A stretch of DNA of 36,834 nucleotides from Streptomyces sp. AW19M42 (lineage in GTDB: Bacteria; Actinomycetota; Actinomycetes; Streptomycetales; Streptomycetaceae). The DNA is taken from positions 1 to 36,834 of the forward strand of contig CBRG010000117.1 in the NCBI GenBank assembly GCA_000470535.1, given 5' to 3'. The position numbers were made by a program, and so were the translations under genes. Every line of letters begins with the position of its first letter. Within the stretch, counting starts at the first letter, position 1. The notes beneath the pieces are model-generated. The model had not been told where the DNA came from, searched no databases, and was given only the letters and a program-made list of their open reading frames with translations. Below are positions 1 through 9,473 of this stretch, in pieces.

Positions 1-230
1 CCGGCCGCCACCGCGTCGGCGGCCTGCCGCTCCGCCACCCCGAGCACCGTCCGCAGCTCGTCGGCGGTCTCCCCGCGCGCCCCCGCCGCGACCACGGCCA
101 GGGCCAGCCAGAGCCCGGCCGGCGAGCACACGAAGCTCCCGCCGCCGGGCGCTGCCAGCTCCCGTATCCACCGCTCGCCGAGCCGCTGGACCGCCCCGGC
201 CCCCGTCGTCGATCCCGTCTCCCGCGTCAC
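1..230 (-). CDS. Serpin family protein, N-terminal part (runs off the left edge)
   Basis: The first 76 codons of a minus-strand gene are present, starting at a GTG at 228-230 with a GGGG-rich ribosome site just upstream. The translation has a Ser-Phe-Val-Cys-Ser-Pro stretch followed by a hydrophobic helix and an Ala-Arg-Gly-Glu-Thr-Ala-Asp-Glu-Leu segment. This closely matches the helix B/C region of serpins, where a Phe-x-x-Ser-Pro motif precedes an Ala-Arg-Gly-x-Thr motif. Serpins are suicide inhibitors of serine or cysteine proteases. The reactive-centre loop lies near the C-terminus and is outside the window, so inhibitory activity cannot be judged. No signal peptide is visible, suggesting a cytoplasmic location. 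It is divergent from the acetyltransferase at 290, with a perfect palindrome between them. Confidence 0.75.
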   Translation of the reverse strand, partial: MTRETGSTTGAGAVQRLGERWIRELAAPGGGSFVCSPAGLWLALAVVAAGARGETADELRTVLGVAERQAADAVAA

Positions 231-255
231 CGATGCCCCCTGCACCCAAATCGCT

Positions 256-275
256 TTCCGCACAGCTGTGCGGAA
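256..275. promoter_or_regulatory. Perfect 20-bp palindrome between divergent genes (candidate operator)
   Basis: TTCCGCACAGCTGTGCGGAA reads identically on both strands. It lies 15 bp upstream of the acetyltransferase start and 26 bp upstream of the serpin start. A dimeric repressor bound here could control both genes. The cognate regulator is not identifiable from the window. Confidence 0.6.
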
Positions 276-289
276 GACAGAATGGACCA

Positions 290-799
290 ATGACGTGGAC
301 CGTGACCCCCGAACACTTCGACTCCCCCGATGCCGCCCTGCTGCGCCGGGACTACTACGACGAGGTCGCGAGCCGCTACTGGGGGCGGCCGGCGACCACG
401 GCGGAGATCGACGAGGGGCTCACCGACGACGGTGCCGGGCTGCTGACCCCGCCGACCGGCGAGTTCGTCGTCGGCCGGTTCGACGGGCGGGCGGCGGCCT
501 GTGCCGGGCTGATCGTGAAGGGGGCGGCGGACGGGGCGCCCGGGTCCGCCGGGGTCGCGGAGCTCACCCGGGTGTTCGTACGCCCGGAGGTACGCGGCAC
601 GGGCGGCGGCGGGCTGCTGCTCGCGGCGATCGAGGTCCGGGCGCGGGCCCTGGGCGTCCGGCTGCTCCGGCTCGACACCCGTAACGACCTGGTCGAGGCG
701 CGCGGGCTGTACGCGAAGCACGGCTACCGGGAGGTCCCGGCGTTCCACCGCCGCAGGTACGCCGAGCACTGGTTCGCCAAGGACCTCGCCACCGTGTGA
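290..799 (+). CDS. GNAT family N-acetyltransferase
   Basis: This 169-residue protein has the GNAT fold. A beta strand (Leu-Thr-Arg-Val-Phe-Val) leads into the acetyl-CoA pyrophosphate loop Arg-Gly-Thr-Gly-Gly-Gly near residue 104, followed by a helix. A C-terminal Leu-Tyr-x-Lys-x-Gly-Tyr motif is typical of motif B. It should transfer an acetyl group from acetyl-CoA to an amine on a small molecule or protein; the substrate cannot be told. The ATG at 290 was chosen because the more upstream in-frame ATG at 233 would put the 20-bp palindrome inside the coding region. It ends 21 bp before the convergent end of the drug exporter gene. Confidence 0.85.
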   Translation: MTWTVTPEHFDSPDAALLRRDYYDEVASRYWGRPATTAEIDEGLTDDGAGLLTPPTGEFVVGRFDGRAAACAGLIVKGAADGAPGSAGVAELTRVFVRPEVRGTGGGGLLLAAIEVRARALGVRLLRLDTRNDLVEARGLYAKHGYREVPAFHRRRYAEHWFAKDLATV

Positions 800-820
800 C
801 CGGCCCCACCCGTCGGGCGG

Positions 821-2866
821 TCAGGGGGCGTGGTGATCCCGCTTCGGCTCCGGGCTGTGCGGCCGTTCCCTGCTCGATCCGCTCGTCTCGGCCGTCAGCT
901 CGGACACCAGGGCGACCAGGTCGGTCGGGCGGTCGGGGCCCCACCAGTCGCCCAGCAGTTCCGCCAGTGACTCCTCCCGGGCGCGCGAGAGCTTCACCAC
1001 GGCCTCCGCACCGGGCTCGGTGAGCACCAGCTGCATGCCCACCCGGCGGGCCAGCCCGCGTTCCTCCAGCTGCCGGCCCGCCTCGCTGATCACCCGCAGC
1101 GGCACCGGAGCGATCTCGGCGAGCCGGGCGGGCTCCACGGTGCCGTGCCGTTTGATGCGCAGCAGCATCCAGCTCGCGGCGGGCAGCAGGTCGAGTCCGG
1201 CCTTCTCGGTGATCTTCACGTAGACCTCGCGGCGCCCCTCCCTGGTGGCCAGGACCGAGAGGGCGCGGGCGCATTCGTCGTACGAGGACCGCTGGACCGG
1301 GTTCGACGCCAGGGTCTCGCTGGGGTCGGGGGCGGTCACCGAACCCCGCAGCTTGTCCTCCTTGAGCAGCCAGGCGAAGACGAAGGCGATCAGGACGACG
1401 GGGGCCGCGTACAGGAACACGTCGGTGATCGCCGTCGAGTACGCGTGGATCACCGGTCCCCGGAGCGCGGCCGGCAGCTGGCCGAGGGCGCGCGGGTCGG
1501 CGGACAGTCCTTCCGCGCTGACCCCGGGCGGCAGGGCCCGCCCATCGAGCGCCGCACCGAGCTTGTCGGTGAGCCGGTTGGTGAAGATGGTGCCGAAGAT
1601 GGCGACACCGAACGAGGCGCCGATGGAACGGAAGAAGGTCGCCCCCGAGGTGGCGACGCCGAGGTCCTGGTAGCTCACGGCGTTCTGCACGATCAGGACG
1701 AGCACCTGCATCACCAGGCCGAGTCCCGCACCGAAGACGAAGAAGTAGAGGCTCATCTCCAGGGTGCTGCTGGTCTCCGTGAGCCGGTGCAGGAGCAGCA
1801 GGCCGACCGCCGTGATGCCGGTGCCGAGGATCGGGAAGATCTTCCAGCGGCCCGTCCGGCTGACGATCTGGCCGGACCCGGTCGAGGTGAGCAGCAGCCC
1901 GAACACCATCGGGAGCATGTGGACACCGGACATCGTCGGCGTGATGTCGTGCACCACCTGGAGGAAGGTCGGCAGGTAGGTCATCGCGCCGAACATCGCG
2001 AAGCCGATGACGAAGCTGATCACCGCGACGAGGCTGAAGGTCCTGATCCGGAACAGCTTCAGCGGCAGTACGGGCTCGGCGGCGCGCCGTTCCACGTACA
2101 CGAAGGCGATCAGCAGCAGCACGCTGAGCACGGCGAGGCCGATGATCTGTGCCGATCCCCAGGCCCAGGTGGTGCCGCCGAGCGAGGCGACCAGCACCAG
2201 GCAGGTGGCGACCGAGGCGATGAGGAAGGTGCCCAGGTAGTCGATGGTGTGCTTGGTCCGGCGGACCGGGATGTGCAGCACGGCGGCGATCACGGCGAGG
2301 GCGATGACGCCGATGGGGAGGTTGATGTAGAAGACCCAGCGCCAGCTGAGCTGCTCGGTGAAGAAGCCGCCGAGCAACGGCCCGAGCACGCTCGTCATGC
2401 CGAACACCGCTCCGAAGAGACCCTGGTACTTGCCTCGTTCGCGCGGCGGGACGATATCTCCGACGATCGCCATCGACAGCACGATCAGGCCGCCACCGCC
2501 GAGCCCCTGGAGGGCGCGGAAGCCGATCAGCTGAGGCATGTTCTGGGCGATGCCGCAGAGCGCGGAGCCGATCAGGAAGATGACGATGGCGATCTGGAAG
2601 AGCCGTTTGCGCCCGTACTGGTCACCGAGCTTGCCCCAGAGCGGGGTCGCGGCGGTCGACGCCAGCAGATAGGCCGTGACCACCCATGACAGGTGCTCCA
2701 GGCCGCCGAGGTCGCTGACGATGGTCGGCAGCGCGGTGGAGACGATGGTCTGGTCGAGTGCGGCGAGCAGCATGCCGAGAAGCAGGGCGCCGATCGCCAC
2801 CAGGACCGACCGTGTGGAGCGGTTTTCGCCCGGGGCCGGGGCCGGGGGGCTCAACTGCTGGGCCAT
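821..2866 (-). CDS. DHA2 (EmrB/QacA) multidrug MFS exporter with C-terminal MarR-like winged-helix domain
   Basis: The 681-residue protein begins with about 500 residues of a 14-helix major facilitator. The LDQTIVSTALPTI motif of the DHA2 family is at residues 37-49, motif A (Gly-Lys-Leu-Gly-Asp-x-x-Gly-Arg-Lys) near 78, and a Gly-Pro-x-x-Gly-Gly antiporter motif near 162. It should expel drugs or other toxic compounds in exchange for protons. After the last helix, residues about 529-662 form a soluble domain with the helix pattern of a MarR-type winged helix, including an Arg-x-Leu-Glu-Glu-Arg-Gly-Leu recognition-helix/wing transition. The start has a GAGGAG ribosome site eight bases upstream. 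No separate regulator gene is adjacent, so the fused domain may sense drug or act in regulation; this is inference. Confidence 0.9.
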   Translation of the reverse strand: MAQQLSPPAPAPGENRSTRSVLVAIGALLLGMLLAALDQTIVSTALPTIVSDLGGLEHLSWVVTAYLLASTAATPLWGKLGDQYGRKRLFQIAIVIFLIGSALCGIAQNMPQLIGFRALQGLGGGGLIVLSMAIVGDIVPPRERGKYQGLFGAVFGMTSVLGPLLGGFFTEQLSWRWVFYINLPIGVIALAVIAAVLHIPVRRTKHTIDYLGTFLIASVATCLVLVASLGGTTWAWGSAQIIGLAVLSVLLLIAFVYVERRAAEPVLPLKLFRIRTFSLVAVISFVIGFAMFGAMTYLPTFLQVVHDITPTMSGVHMLPMVFGLLLTSTGSGQIVSRTGRWKIFPILGTGITAVGLLLLHRLTETSSTLEMSLYFFVFGAGLGLVMQVLVLIVQNAVSYQDLGVATSGATFFRSIGASFGVAIFGTIFTNRLTDKLGAALDGRALPPGVSAEGLSADPRALGQLPAALRGPVIHAYSTAITDVFLYAAPVVLIAFVFAWLLKEDKLRGSVTAPDPSETLASNPVQRSSYDECARALSVLATREGRREVYVKITEKAGLDLLPAASWMLLRIKRHGTVEPARLAEIAPVPLRVISEAGRQLEERGLARRVGMQLVLTEPGAEAVVKLSRAREESLAELLGDWWGPDRPTDLVALVSELTAETSGSSRERPHSPEPKRDHHAP

Positions 2867-3001
2867 GAGACATCTCCTCGGATCCGCTGGACACCCATCC
2901 TGTCCGCTTTACGCCTTTATGGCCTGCCGGGGGGCCGCCCGATTGGGCTTCCCGGCGGCGGGCTGCATAATCGCAGGCAGTTCAAGGGGAGGGGACCCAC
3001 A

Positions 3002-4123
3002 ATGACCGGACATATATGCCCGGAGTGCGGTACGGACAGCGGACCCGGCGCCGGACCGGGCTGCGGCTGCGCGGCCGGGGGCGGTGCCGGGCAGCCCTGG
3101 GGCGACGGACAGCGGCACGTCACGCCGGAGCAGCGGGCGGCCGAGCAGCACCGCGTAGTCCAGGAGCACCACGCCGGGCGGTCGGCCGAGTTCGCGGCGG
3201 CGGCGGACTTCGACCCGCTGCGCATTCGGCCGTACGTGACGCTGGGGGGCGAGGAGACCGCGGGGACCGAGGAGACAGCGGCCGGCCGGGACGGCTCGAC
3301 GGGATACCCGGCGGGCGGCCATGCGGGGGACGCGGCCATCACGATGCCCCTGCTCGTGGACCCGGCGGGGCCCGGCCCGCTGCCGGGGAGTGCCGGGCCC
3401 GGCACTACGGGTACTCCGGACGGTCCGGACGGCCACCCGGGCACTCCGGCCCTGACGACGGACCCGGTGCGGCCGCGCCGGCGCAGCCCCTTCGCCGCGC
3501 TGGCCGTGGGGGCGGCCGTCGTCGCGGTGGTGGGCACGGCGGCGTTCGTCGGCGGGCTGTTCAACGGGGACGGCGACGGCGACGCCGATCTGGACCCGGT
3601 CCTGCCCTCCACGGTGACCAGTCTCCCCGAGGAGAGCACCGCCCCGTCGCCCTCGACAAGGGCGTCCGCCTCCGCGTCACCGTCCCGGTCCGCCCCGGCG
3701 TCACCGTCCGCCTCCGCCGGCGCGTCCGCGTCCGCCACGGCGTCCGGTTCCGCGTCACCGTCGGCGAGCGCCTCGGCGTCCGCATCGGCGCCCACCGGCC
3801 CATCGGTCCCGGCCGCCGCGTCCTCCCCGGCGTCCACGGCGGACACCGACAGCACCCCGTCGGCGGCCCCGCCCGCGTTGTCGACGCAAGGCGGCACGCT
3901 GCGCCTCGGCGACCACGGCCCGGAGGTGGCCGAGCTGCAGCGTCGACTCCAGGAGATCGGGCTGTTCATGAGCACCGCCGACGCCGACTACACGGACCGC
4001 GTCGAGGACGCCGTGCACCGCTACCAGCGGTACATGTACATCCGGGGCGACGACGACGGGGTCTACGGACCGAACACCCGGCGGGCCCTGGAGGCGATCA
4101 CGACGGGCCGCGGACGCTACTGA
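3002..4123 (+). CDS. Membrane-anchored peptidoglycan-binding protein with N-terminal zinc-ribbon-like Cys cluster
   Basis: This 373-residue protein starts at the ATG at 3002 behind an AGGGGAGGGG ribosome site. The first 25 residues hold a Cys-x2-Cys ... Cys-x-Cys cluster that could bind zinc. A Gly/Thr/Pro-rich acidic linker follows, then one transmembrane helix at about 163-187, then a long Ser/Ala/Pro stretch (about 200-297) that probably spans the cell wall. Residues about 298-370 are a PG_binding_1 domain (Leu-Arg-x-Gly-Asp-x-Gly-x-Glu-Val-x-x-Leu-Gln ... Asp-Gly-Val-Tyr-Gly-Pro-x-Thr). No catalytic domain is present. The topology implies a cytoplasmic Cys cluster and an external wall-binding domain, so it may link wall state to a cytoplasmic partner. 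The low-complexity linker gives long spurious open frames on both strands. Confidence 0.8.
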   Translation: MTGHICPECGTDSGPGAGPGCGCAAGGGAGQPWGDGQRHVTPEQRAAEQHRVVQEHHAGRSAEFAAAADFDPLRIRPYVTLGGEETAGTEETAAGRDGSTGYPAGGHAGDAAITMPLLVDPAGPGPLPGSAGPGTTGTPDGPDGHPGTPALTTDPVRPRRRSPFAALAVGAAVVAVVGTAAFVGGLFNGDGDGDADLDPVLPSTVTSLPEESTAPSPSTRASASASPSRSAPASPSASAGASASATASGSASPSASASASASAPTGPSVPAAASSPASTADTDSTPSAAPPALSTQGGTLRLGDHGPEVAELQRRLQEIGLFMSTADADYTDRVEDAVHRYQRYMYIRGDDDGVYGPNTRRALEAITTGRGRY

Positions 4124-4197
4124 CCGCCTCCCGCGCCCGCGCCGGCCCCGCGCCGGCCGCCCCTCGATCCCGCGCCCGCTCTTGCCCCCGCCAAGGA

Positions 4198-4227
4198 TTG
4201 GCTTTCCCCGACAGGTTTTTGTATCGT
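4198..4227 (+). promoter_or_regulatory. Putative sigma-70-type promoter upstream of the HAD gene
   Basis: TTGGCT at 4198-4203 and TATCGT at 4222-4227 are separated by 18 bp in a local AT-richer patch. Transcripts from here would begin just before the hairpin at 4237-4282 and continue into the HAD phosphatase gene at 4343. Confidence 0.4.
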
Positions 4228-4236
4228 GATGGAACA

Positions 4237-4282
4237 AAGTGGCCCCCGAACGCACTCCCTGACCGGCGGGCGGGGGCCACTT
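4237..4282 (+). terminator. 12-bp perfect hairpin followed by a T-rich tract (terminator or leader attenuator)
   Basis: AAGTGGCCCCCG (4237-4248) pairs perfectly with CGGGGGCCACTT (4271-4282) across a 22-base loop. GTTTCCTTTC follows. It lies between the putative promoter at 4198-4227 and the HAD gene start at 4343. It could end transcription of the peptidoglycan-binding gene or act as a conditional terminator in the HAD leader. Confidence 0.6.
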
Positions 4283-4342
4283 GTTTCCTTTCCCGGGGCC
4301 GCACGCGTCCCCGCACCGTCACCCCCGCCCTGGAGCCCGCCC

Positions 4343-5005
4343 ATGCCGGCCACCGTTCTCACCGCCCGCGCCCTCCTGCTCGACATGGACGGGACCCTGG
4401 TGAACTCCGATGCCGTCGTGGAGCGCTGCTGGCGGCGCTGGGCGCTGCGGCACGGACTGGACCCGGAGGCCGCGCTCAAGGTGGTCCACGGCCGGCAGGG
4501 GTACGCCACCATGGCGGTGCTCCTCCCGGACCGCCCGGTGGAGCAGAACTACGCGGACAACCGGGTGATGCTCGCGGAGGAGACCGCCGACACCGACGGG
4601 GTCGTCCCTGTCGGCGGCGCGGGCGCCTTCATGGACGCGATCGCCGCACTCCCGCACGCCCTGGTCACCTCGGCCGACCTGGCGCTGGCGCAGGCCCGGA
4701 TGACCGCTGCCGGGCTGCGGATGCCCGAGCTCAAGGTGACCGCCGAGAGCGTGGGCGCCAGCAAGCCGGACCCGGAGGGCTTTCTCAAGGGCGCCGCCGG
4801 GCTGGGCTTCGAACCGGCGGACTGCATCGTCTTCGAGGACTCGGAGGCGGGCGTCGCGGCGGGCCGGGCGGCGGGCATGCGTGTCCTGGGCGTGGGCCCG
4901 CGCGCGGCGGCGCTCTCCCCGGACGCGCACGTCGAGGACCTGACGCAGATCCGGGTGGAGGCGGCGGCCGACGGATCGGTCCTGCTGCACGTCAGCGCCC
5001 GGTAG
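4343..5005 (+). CDS. HAD-superfamily phosphatase (subclass IA)
   Basis: The 220-residue protein contains all four HAD motifs: the nucleophile motif Asp-Met-Asp-Gly-Thr at residues 14-18, a Val-Thr-Ser motif II near 107, the lysine motif Ser-Lys-Pro-Asp-Pro near 139, and Glu-Asp-Ser-x-x-Gly near 164. The cap lies between motifs I and II, as in beta-phosphoglucomutase and small sugar or glycerol phosphatases. It probably removes phosphate from a small sugar or polyol phosphate in the cytoplasm. The ATG at 4343 was chosen because motif I follows it at the usual distance; an earlier ATG at 4226 would translate through the hairpin. Its end overlaps the convergent permease gene by 14 bp. Confidence 0.85.
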   Translation: MPATVLTARALLLDMDGTLVNSDAVVERCWRRWALRHGLDPEAALKVVHGRQGYATMAVLLPDRPVEQNYADNRVMLAEETADTDGVVPVGGAGAFMDAIAALPHALVTSADLALAQARMTAAGLRMPELKVTAESVGASKPDPEGFLKGAAGLGFEPADCIVFEDSEAGVAAGRAAGMRVLGVGPRAAALSPDAHVEDLTQIRVEAAADGSVLLHVSAR

Positions 5006-5753
5006 CCGGCGCCCCTGCCCCGTCCCGGTGCAGCCGCCCCCGCGCCACCAGTTCCAGCACCGTCGCGACGGCCGCCGCCTGTACGGCCATCAGCGCCACC
5101 AGCACGAACAGTTGTACGGCGCCCGCCTGTACCGGTGAGGCGCCGCCCAGCAGCATGCCGACGAACGCCCCGGGCAGCGTGACGAGCCCGACCGTCCGGG
5201 TCTGGTCGAGCCCCGGCAGCAGCGCGTCCGACGCGGCGGGCCCGGCGATCTCCAGCCGCGCGTCGCGGTCCGGGAAGCCGAGCGCCATCGCCGCCTCCAC
5301 CTCCCCGTGCCGGGTCGCCAGCTCGTCGAGCGCCCGCCGCCCGCCGAGCACCGTCGCGGTCAGGGCGCCCCCGACCAGGATGCCGGTCACCGGGATCAGC
5401 GCGATGCCCCGGACCGGCACGAGCCCGGTGAGCAGCATCGCCGCGACCACCGGCACGACCCCCGCCCCGATCGGCACGGCCACCCACCACCGACTGCGGT
5501 TACCGGTGACGCGGCGGCCCGCGGTCCACACCGCGACGCCGAACATCAACGCGATGAACGCGAATGTCGGCGCGAAGGCGTGCACCACCCAGCCGATGAG
5601 CGAGGAGACCGCGGCGAGTTGCACCGCTGCCCGCAGCCCGGCCAGGACGATCTGACGCGCCCGGCCGAGCGAGGCGAGAGCGGCGACGCCGGCGGCCGAC
5701 GCGAGCAGCAGGGCGAGCACCACCCCGAGCGTGATGTTGACCGGTAGCAGCAC
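4992..5753 (-). CDS. FetB/UPF0014 family ABC transporter permease
   Basis: This 253-residue integral membrane protein has about six to seven hydrophobic helices. It carries the family's conserved features: Arg-x-x-Val-Gln-Leu near residue 42 and the Leu-Pro-Gly-Ala-Phe-Val-Gly-Met-Leu-Leu-Gly-Gly-Ala-Ser-Pro segment near 195. Members such as E. coli FetB pair with a FetA-type ATPase and are reported to export iron and raise resistance to oxidative stress. No ATPase gene is adjacent here, which is unusual, and the partner must be encoded elsewhere. The start is a GTG at 5751-5753. The gene converges with the HAD phosphatase, overlapping by 14 bp. Confidence 0.8.
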   Translation of the reverse strand: MLLPVNITLGVVLALLLASAAGVAALASLGRARQIVLAGLRAAVQLAAVSSLIGWVVHAFAPTFAFIALMFGVAVWTAGRRVTGNRSRWWVAVPIGAGVVPVVAAMLLTGLVPVRGIALIPVTGILVGGALTATVLGGRRALDELATRHGEVEAAMALGFPDRDARLEIAGPAASDALLPGLDQTRTVGLVTLPGAFVGMLLGGASPVQAGAVQLFVLVALMAVQAAAVATVLELVARGRLHRDGAGAPATGR

Positions 5754-6033
5754 GCGGCCACCTTAACGACCTGACGCACGACCGCGAGCGGGCTTCCGGC
5801 GCCCCACGACTCCGCCTCCGGCGCGGACCTGCCGTCTCATCAGTTCCGTACGCCCGCGCATTCACTTGCGTACGCCCCCGCACCCCAGCGCACTTCGTCA
5901 TAACCCTTGATGTGACGTGCCCATGTCGCCACTCTGTTACCTGGCGCCCACCCCACGGAAACCCGGCGCCGTCATGATGGCCGGGCCGTTTCGCACGACC
6001 CGGCCAAAGTCCCCCCACGTCAAGGGAGTTCGC

Positions 6034-6678
6034 ATGTCAGGTATCTACGCGCGTCGCATAGCCGTCCTCACCGCATCCGCCGCCCTCGCCGCAACCACCG
6101 GGCTGCTCACCGCTCCCAGCGCCCAGGCCGCCATGCCCACTCCGGTGGCCGCGTCCACCGCCCGCACCTATCTGGGCCAGCTGACCGTGCAGGCGGAGGG
6201 CTCCTCCAGCGGCTACAGCAGGGACAAGTTCCCGCACTGGATCACCCAGTCGGGCGCCTGCGACACCCGCGAGGTGGTCCTGAAGCGGGACGGCACGAAC
6301 GTCGAACAGAGCTCCAGCTGCACCGCCGTCAGCGGCAGTTGGTACTCGGAGTACGACGGCGCCACCTGGACCGCCGCCTCCGATCTGGACATCGACCACA
6401 TGGTGCCGCTCGCCGAGGCGTGGCGTTCGGGTGCGTCCAGCTGGACGACCGCCCAACGACAGGCGTACGCGAACGACCTGACGCGCCCCCAGCTCATCGC
6501 CGTCACCGACAACGTCAACCAGTCCAAGGGCGACAATGACCCGGCGAAGTGGCTCCCGTCGCGTGCCGCCTACAAGTGCACGTACGCACGCGCCTGGGTG
6601 CACGTGAAGCACTACTACGACCTGACCGTCGACTCCGCCGAGAAGACCGCACTGCAGTCCGTGCTCAACGGCTGCTGA
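6034..6678 (+). CDS. Secreted HNH-type nuclease (GmrSD C-terminal/DUF1524-like)
   Basis: The ATG at 6034 follows an AAGGGAG ribosome site. The 214-residue product begins with a signal peptide: an Arg-Arg pair, a hydrophobic core and an Ala-Gln-Ala cleavage site near residue 32. The mature part has the motif Asp-Ile-Asp-His-Met-Val-Pro-Leu-Ala-Glu near residue 117, which is the His-containing first half of an HNH site. A later Asn-x-x-x-Ser-Lys-Gly-Asp ... Pro segment supplies the rest. Three or more Cys residues in the mature domain probably form disulfides. It should degrade extracellular nucleic acid, for nutrient scavenging or competition. An earlier ATG at 5917 would lack a proper signal-peptide start. 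Confidence 0.85.
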   Translation: MSGIYARRIAVLTASAALAATTGLLTAPSAQAAMPTPVAASTARTYLGQLTVQAEGSSSGYSRDKFPHWITQSGACDTREVVLKRDGTNVEQSSSCTAVSGSWYSEYDGATWTAASDLDIDHMVPLAEAWRSGASSWTTAQRQAYANDLTRPQLIAVTDNVNQSKGDNDPAKWLPSRAAYKCTYARAWVHVKHYYDLTVDSAEKTALQSVLNGC

Positions 6679-6743
6679 ACGATCAGCGGACGGTGGCCGG
6701 CCCGCTGACCCGCGGCACCGGAACCGTCCCGCACTCCCCCGTC

Positions 6744-6803
6744 GTTCCGTACGGTACGAACTCGCCGTACGAACACCCCGTACGGAACCGTCCGTACGGA
6801 ACG
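6744..6803. repeat. Array of four GTTC(C)GTAC boxes upstream of the PhoD-like gene
   Basis: Read on the minus strand, four GTTC(C)GTACgg-type boxes follow one another at 14-, 14- and 13-base steps. Two are exact copies of GTTCCGTACGG (6792-6802 and 6778-6788). The two weaker ones end at 6774 and 6761. A fifth copy in the opposite orientation lies at 6744-6754. The array ends 17 bp before the phosphatase start and covers the expected promoter. The period is not the 11-base period of PHO boxes. Confidence 0.6.
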
Positions 6804-6819
6804 ACGCGAGGAGCACCAC

Positions 6820-8606
<1,787 letters not shown>

Positions 8607-8610
<4 letters not shown>

Positions 8611-8636
8611 ACTTGCAAGTACTGATGAGGTCTACC
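8607..8636 (+). promoter_or_regulatory. Putative promoter with palindrome ACTTGCAAGT in the spacer, upstream of the DoxX gene
   Basis: TTGAAC (8607-8612) and TCTACC (8631-8636) are 18 bp apart. The perfect palindrome ACTTGCAAGT (8611-8620) overlaps the -35 edge and spacer. A dimeric repressor there would block polymerase, which fits the inducible expression common for DoxX genes. Confidence 0.4.
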
Positions 8637-8690
8637 TAACCTGTGGCGCTCAGTCGGTTCACGTCCCCACTAGACCGAAGGAGCCTCCCC

Positions 8691-9149
8691 ATGTACTCAC
8701 GCCTGAATCAGGCCCAGCCCTACGCTCTCGCGCTCTTCCGAATCGTCGTAGGCCTGCTCTTCGCCTGCCACGGTGCCGCCTCGATCTTCGGCATCCTGGG
8801 CGGCGCCATGGGCGGTGGATCGATACCCGCCGGCACCTGGCCAGGGTGGTACGCGGCAGTCATCCAACTCGTCGGCGGCGGGCTCGTGGCACTGGGCCTC
8901 GGCACCCGCATCGCCGCCCTGATCTCGTCCGGCTCCATGGCGTACGCGTACTTCAGCGTCCACCAGTCAGGGGCGCTCTTCCCGCTGCAGAACGGCGGCG
9001 AGCCCTCCGCCGTCTACAGCTGGGTGTTCCTGCTGCTCGTCTTCACGGGTCCCGGCGCCCTGGCCCTGGACCGACTGTTCACCGCCCGCTCCGCTCCCCT
9101 GCCCGTCGAGGAACGCACACCCGAACCGGCTGCCCCGGTCGCCGTCTGA
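8691..9149 (+). CDS. DoxX family membrane protein
   Basis: This 152-residue protein has four hydrophobic helices. The first holds the Leu-Phe-Arg-Ile-Val-Val-Gly-Leu-Leu-Phe-x-x-His-Gly pattern typical of DoxX. A short Pro/Glu/Ala-rich cytoplasmic tail closes it. DoxX proteins act in the membrane in thiol or oxidative-stress responses, often with a redox partner, but the exact role varies. The start at 8691 follows a strong GAAGGAG ribosome site; an earlier in-frame start at 8643 has none. It stands alone, behind its own putative promoter. Confidence 0.85.
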   Translation: MYSRLNQAQPYALALFRIVVGLLFACHGAASIFGILGGAMGGGSIPAGTWPGWYAAVIQLVGGGLVALGLGTRIAALISSGSMAYAYFSVHQSGALFPLQNGGEPSAVYSWVFLLLVFTGPGALALDRLFTARSAPLPVEERTPEPAAPVAV

Positions 9150-9473
9150 GCCCGACCGATCCGCACTGATCCGCACTGATCCGCCGGACAGCCTCGGGTA
9201 CACCGGGAATGCCGCTTCCAGGCATGCCCGGGGCCGTCCGGCGGGACACGTGCGGGCCACCGGCCCGGTCGGGCGGCTCAACCGCACCTCAATCACGCGT
9301 CGAGGCACCCACGAGTAACGGGCGAGGCTCATATGACAGACACGTGAGGTGCCCAACATCACGCATATATCTGGATCTCCAGGTGAACGGCAGGCGTACG
9401 CTTTACAGCTGGTCCTGCCGCTCCTGCCGCTCCCCTGCGACGTCGCGGCGTTGTCACGAATCGGGGAGTAGAA
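9150..9473. other. Intergenic region with short tandem repeats and a hairpin
   Basis: This 324-bp gap has no convincing gene. It holds a 10-bp tandem repeat CCGCACTGAT (9161-9180). A hairpin at 9203-9213/9221-9231 has 11-bp arms with one mismatch and a 7-base loop, and is a likely terminator for the DoxX gene. The rest presumably holds the promoter of the DedA-like gene. Confidence 0.5.

Noticed and set aside
1145..2689. Long plus-strand reading frame of 514 codons opposite the drug exporter
   Set aside because: It is the antisense shadow of a GC-rich gene: strongly Asp/Glu/Arg/Gly-biased, no domain pattern, and the opposite strand has a clear transporter.
3016..5655. 879-codon plus-strand frame spanning three genes
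   Set aside because: It runs through the peptidoglycan-binding gene, the hairpin leader, the HAD gene and antisense to the permease, with Arg/Gly/Ala-rich content and no conserved motif.
6744..6803. PHO box upstream of the PhoD-like gene
   Set aside because: The repeats have 13-14-base periods and lack the TTCACC-type core with 11-base direct repeats expected for PhoP binding.
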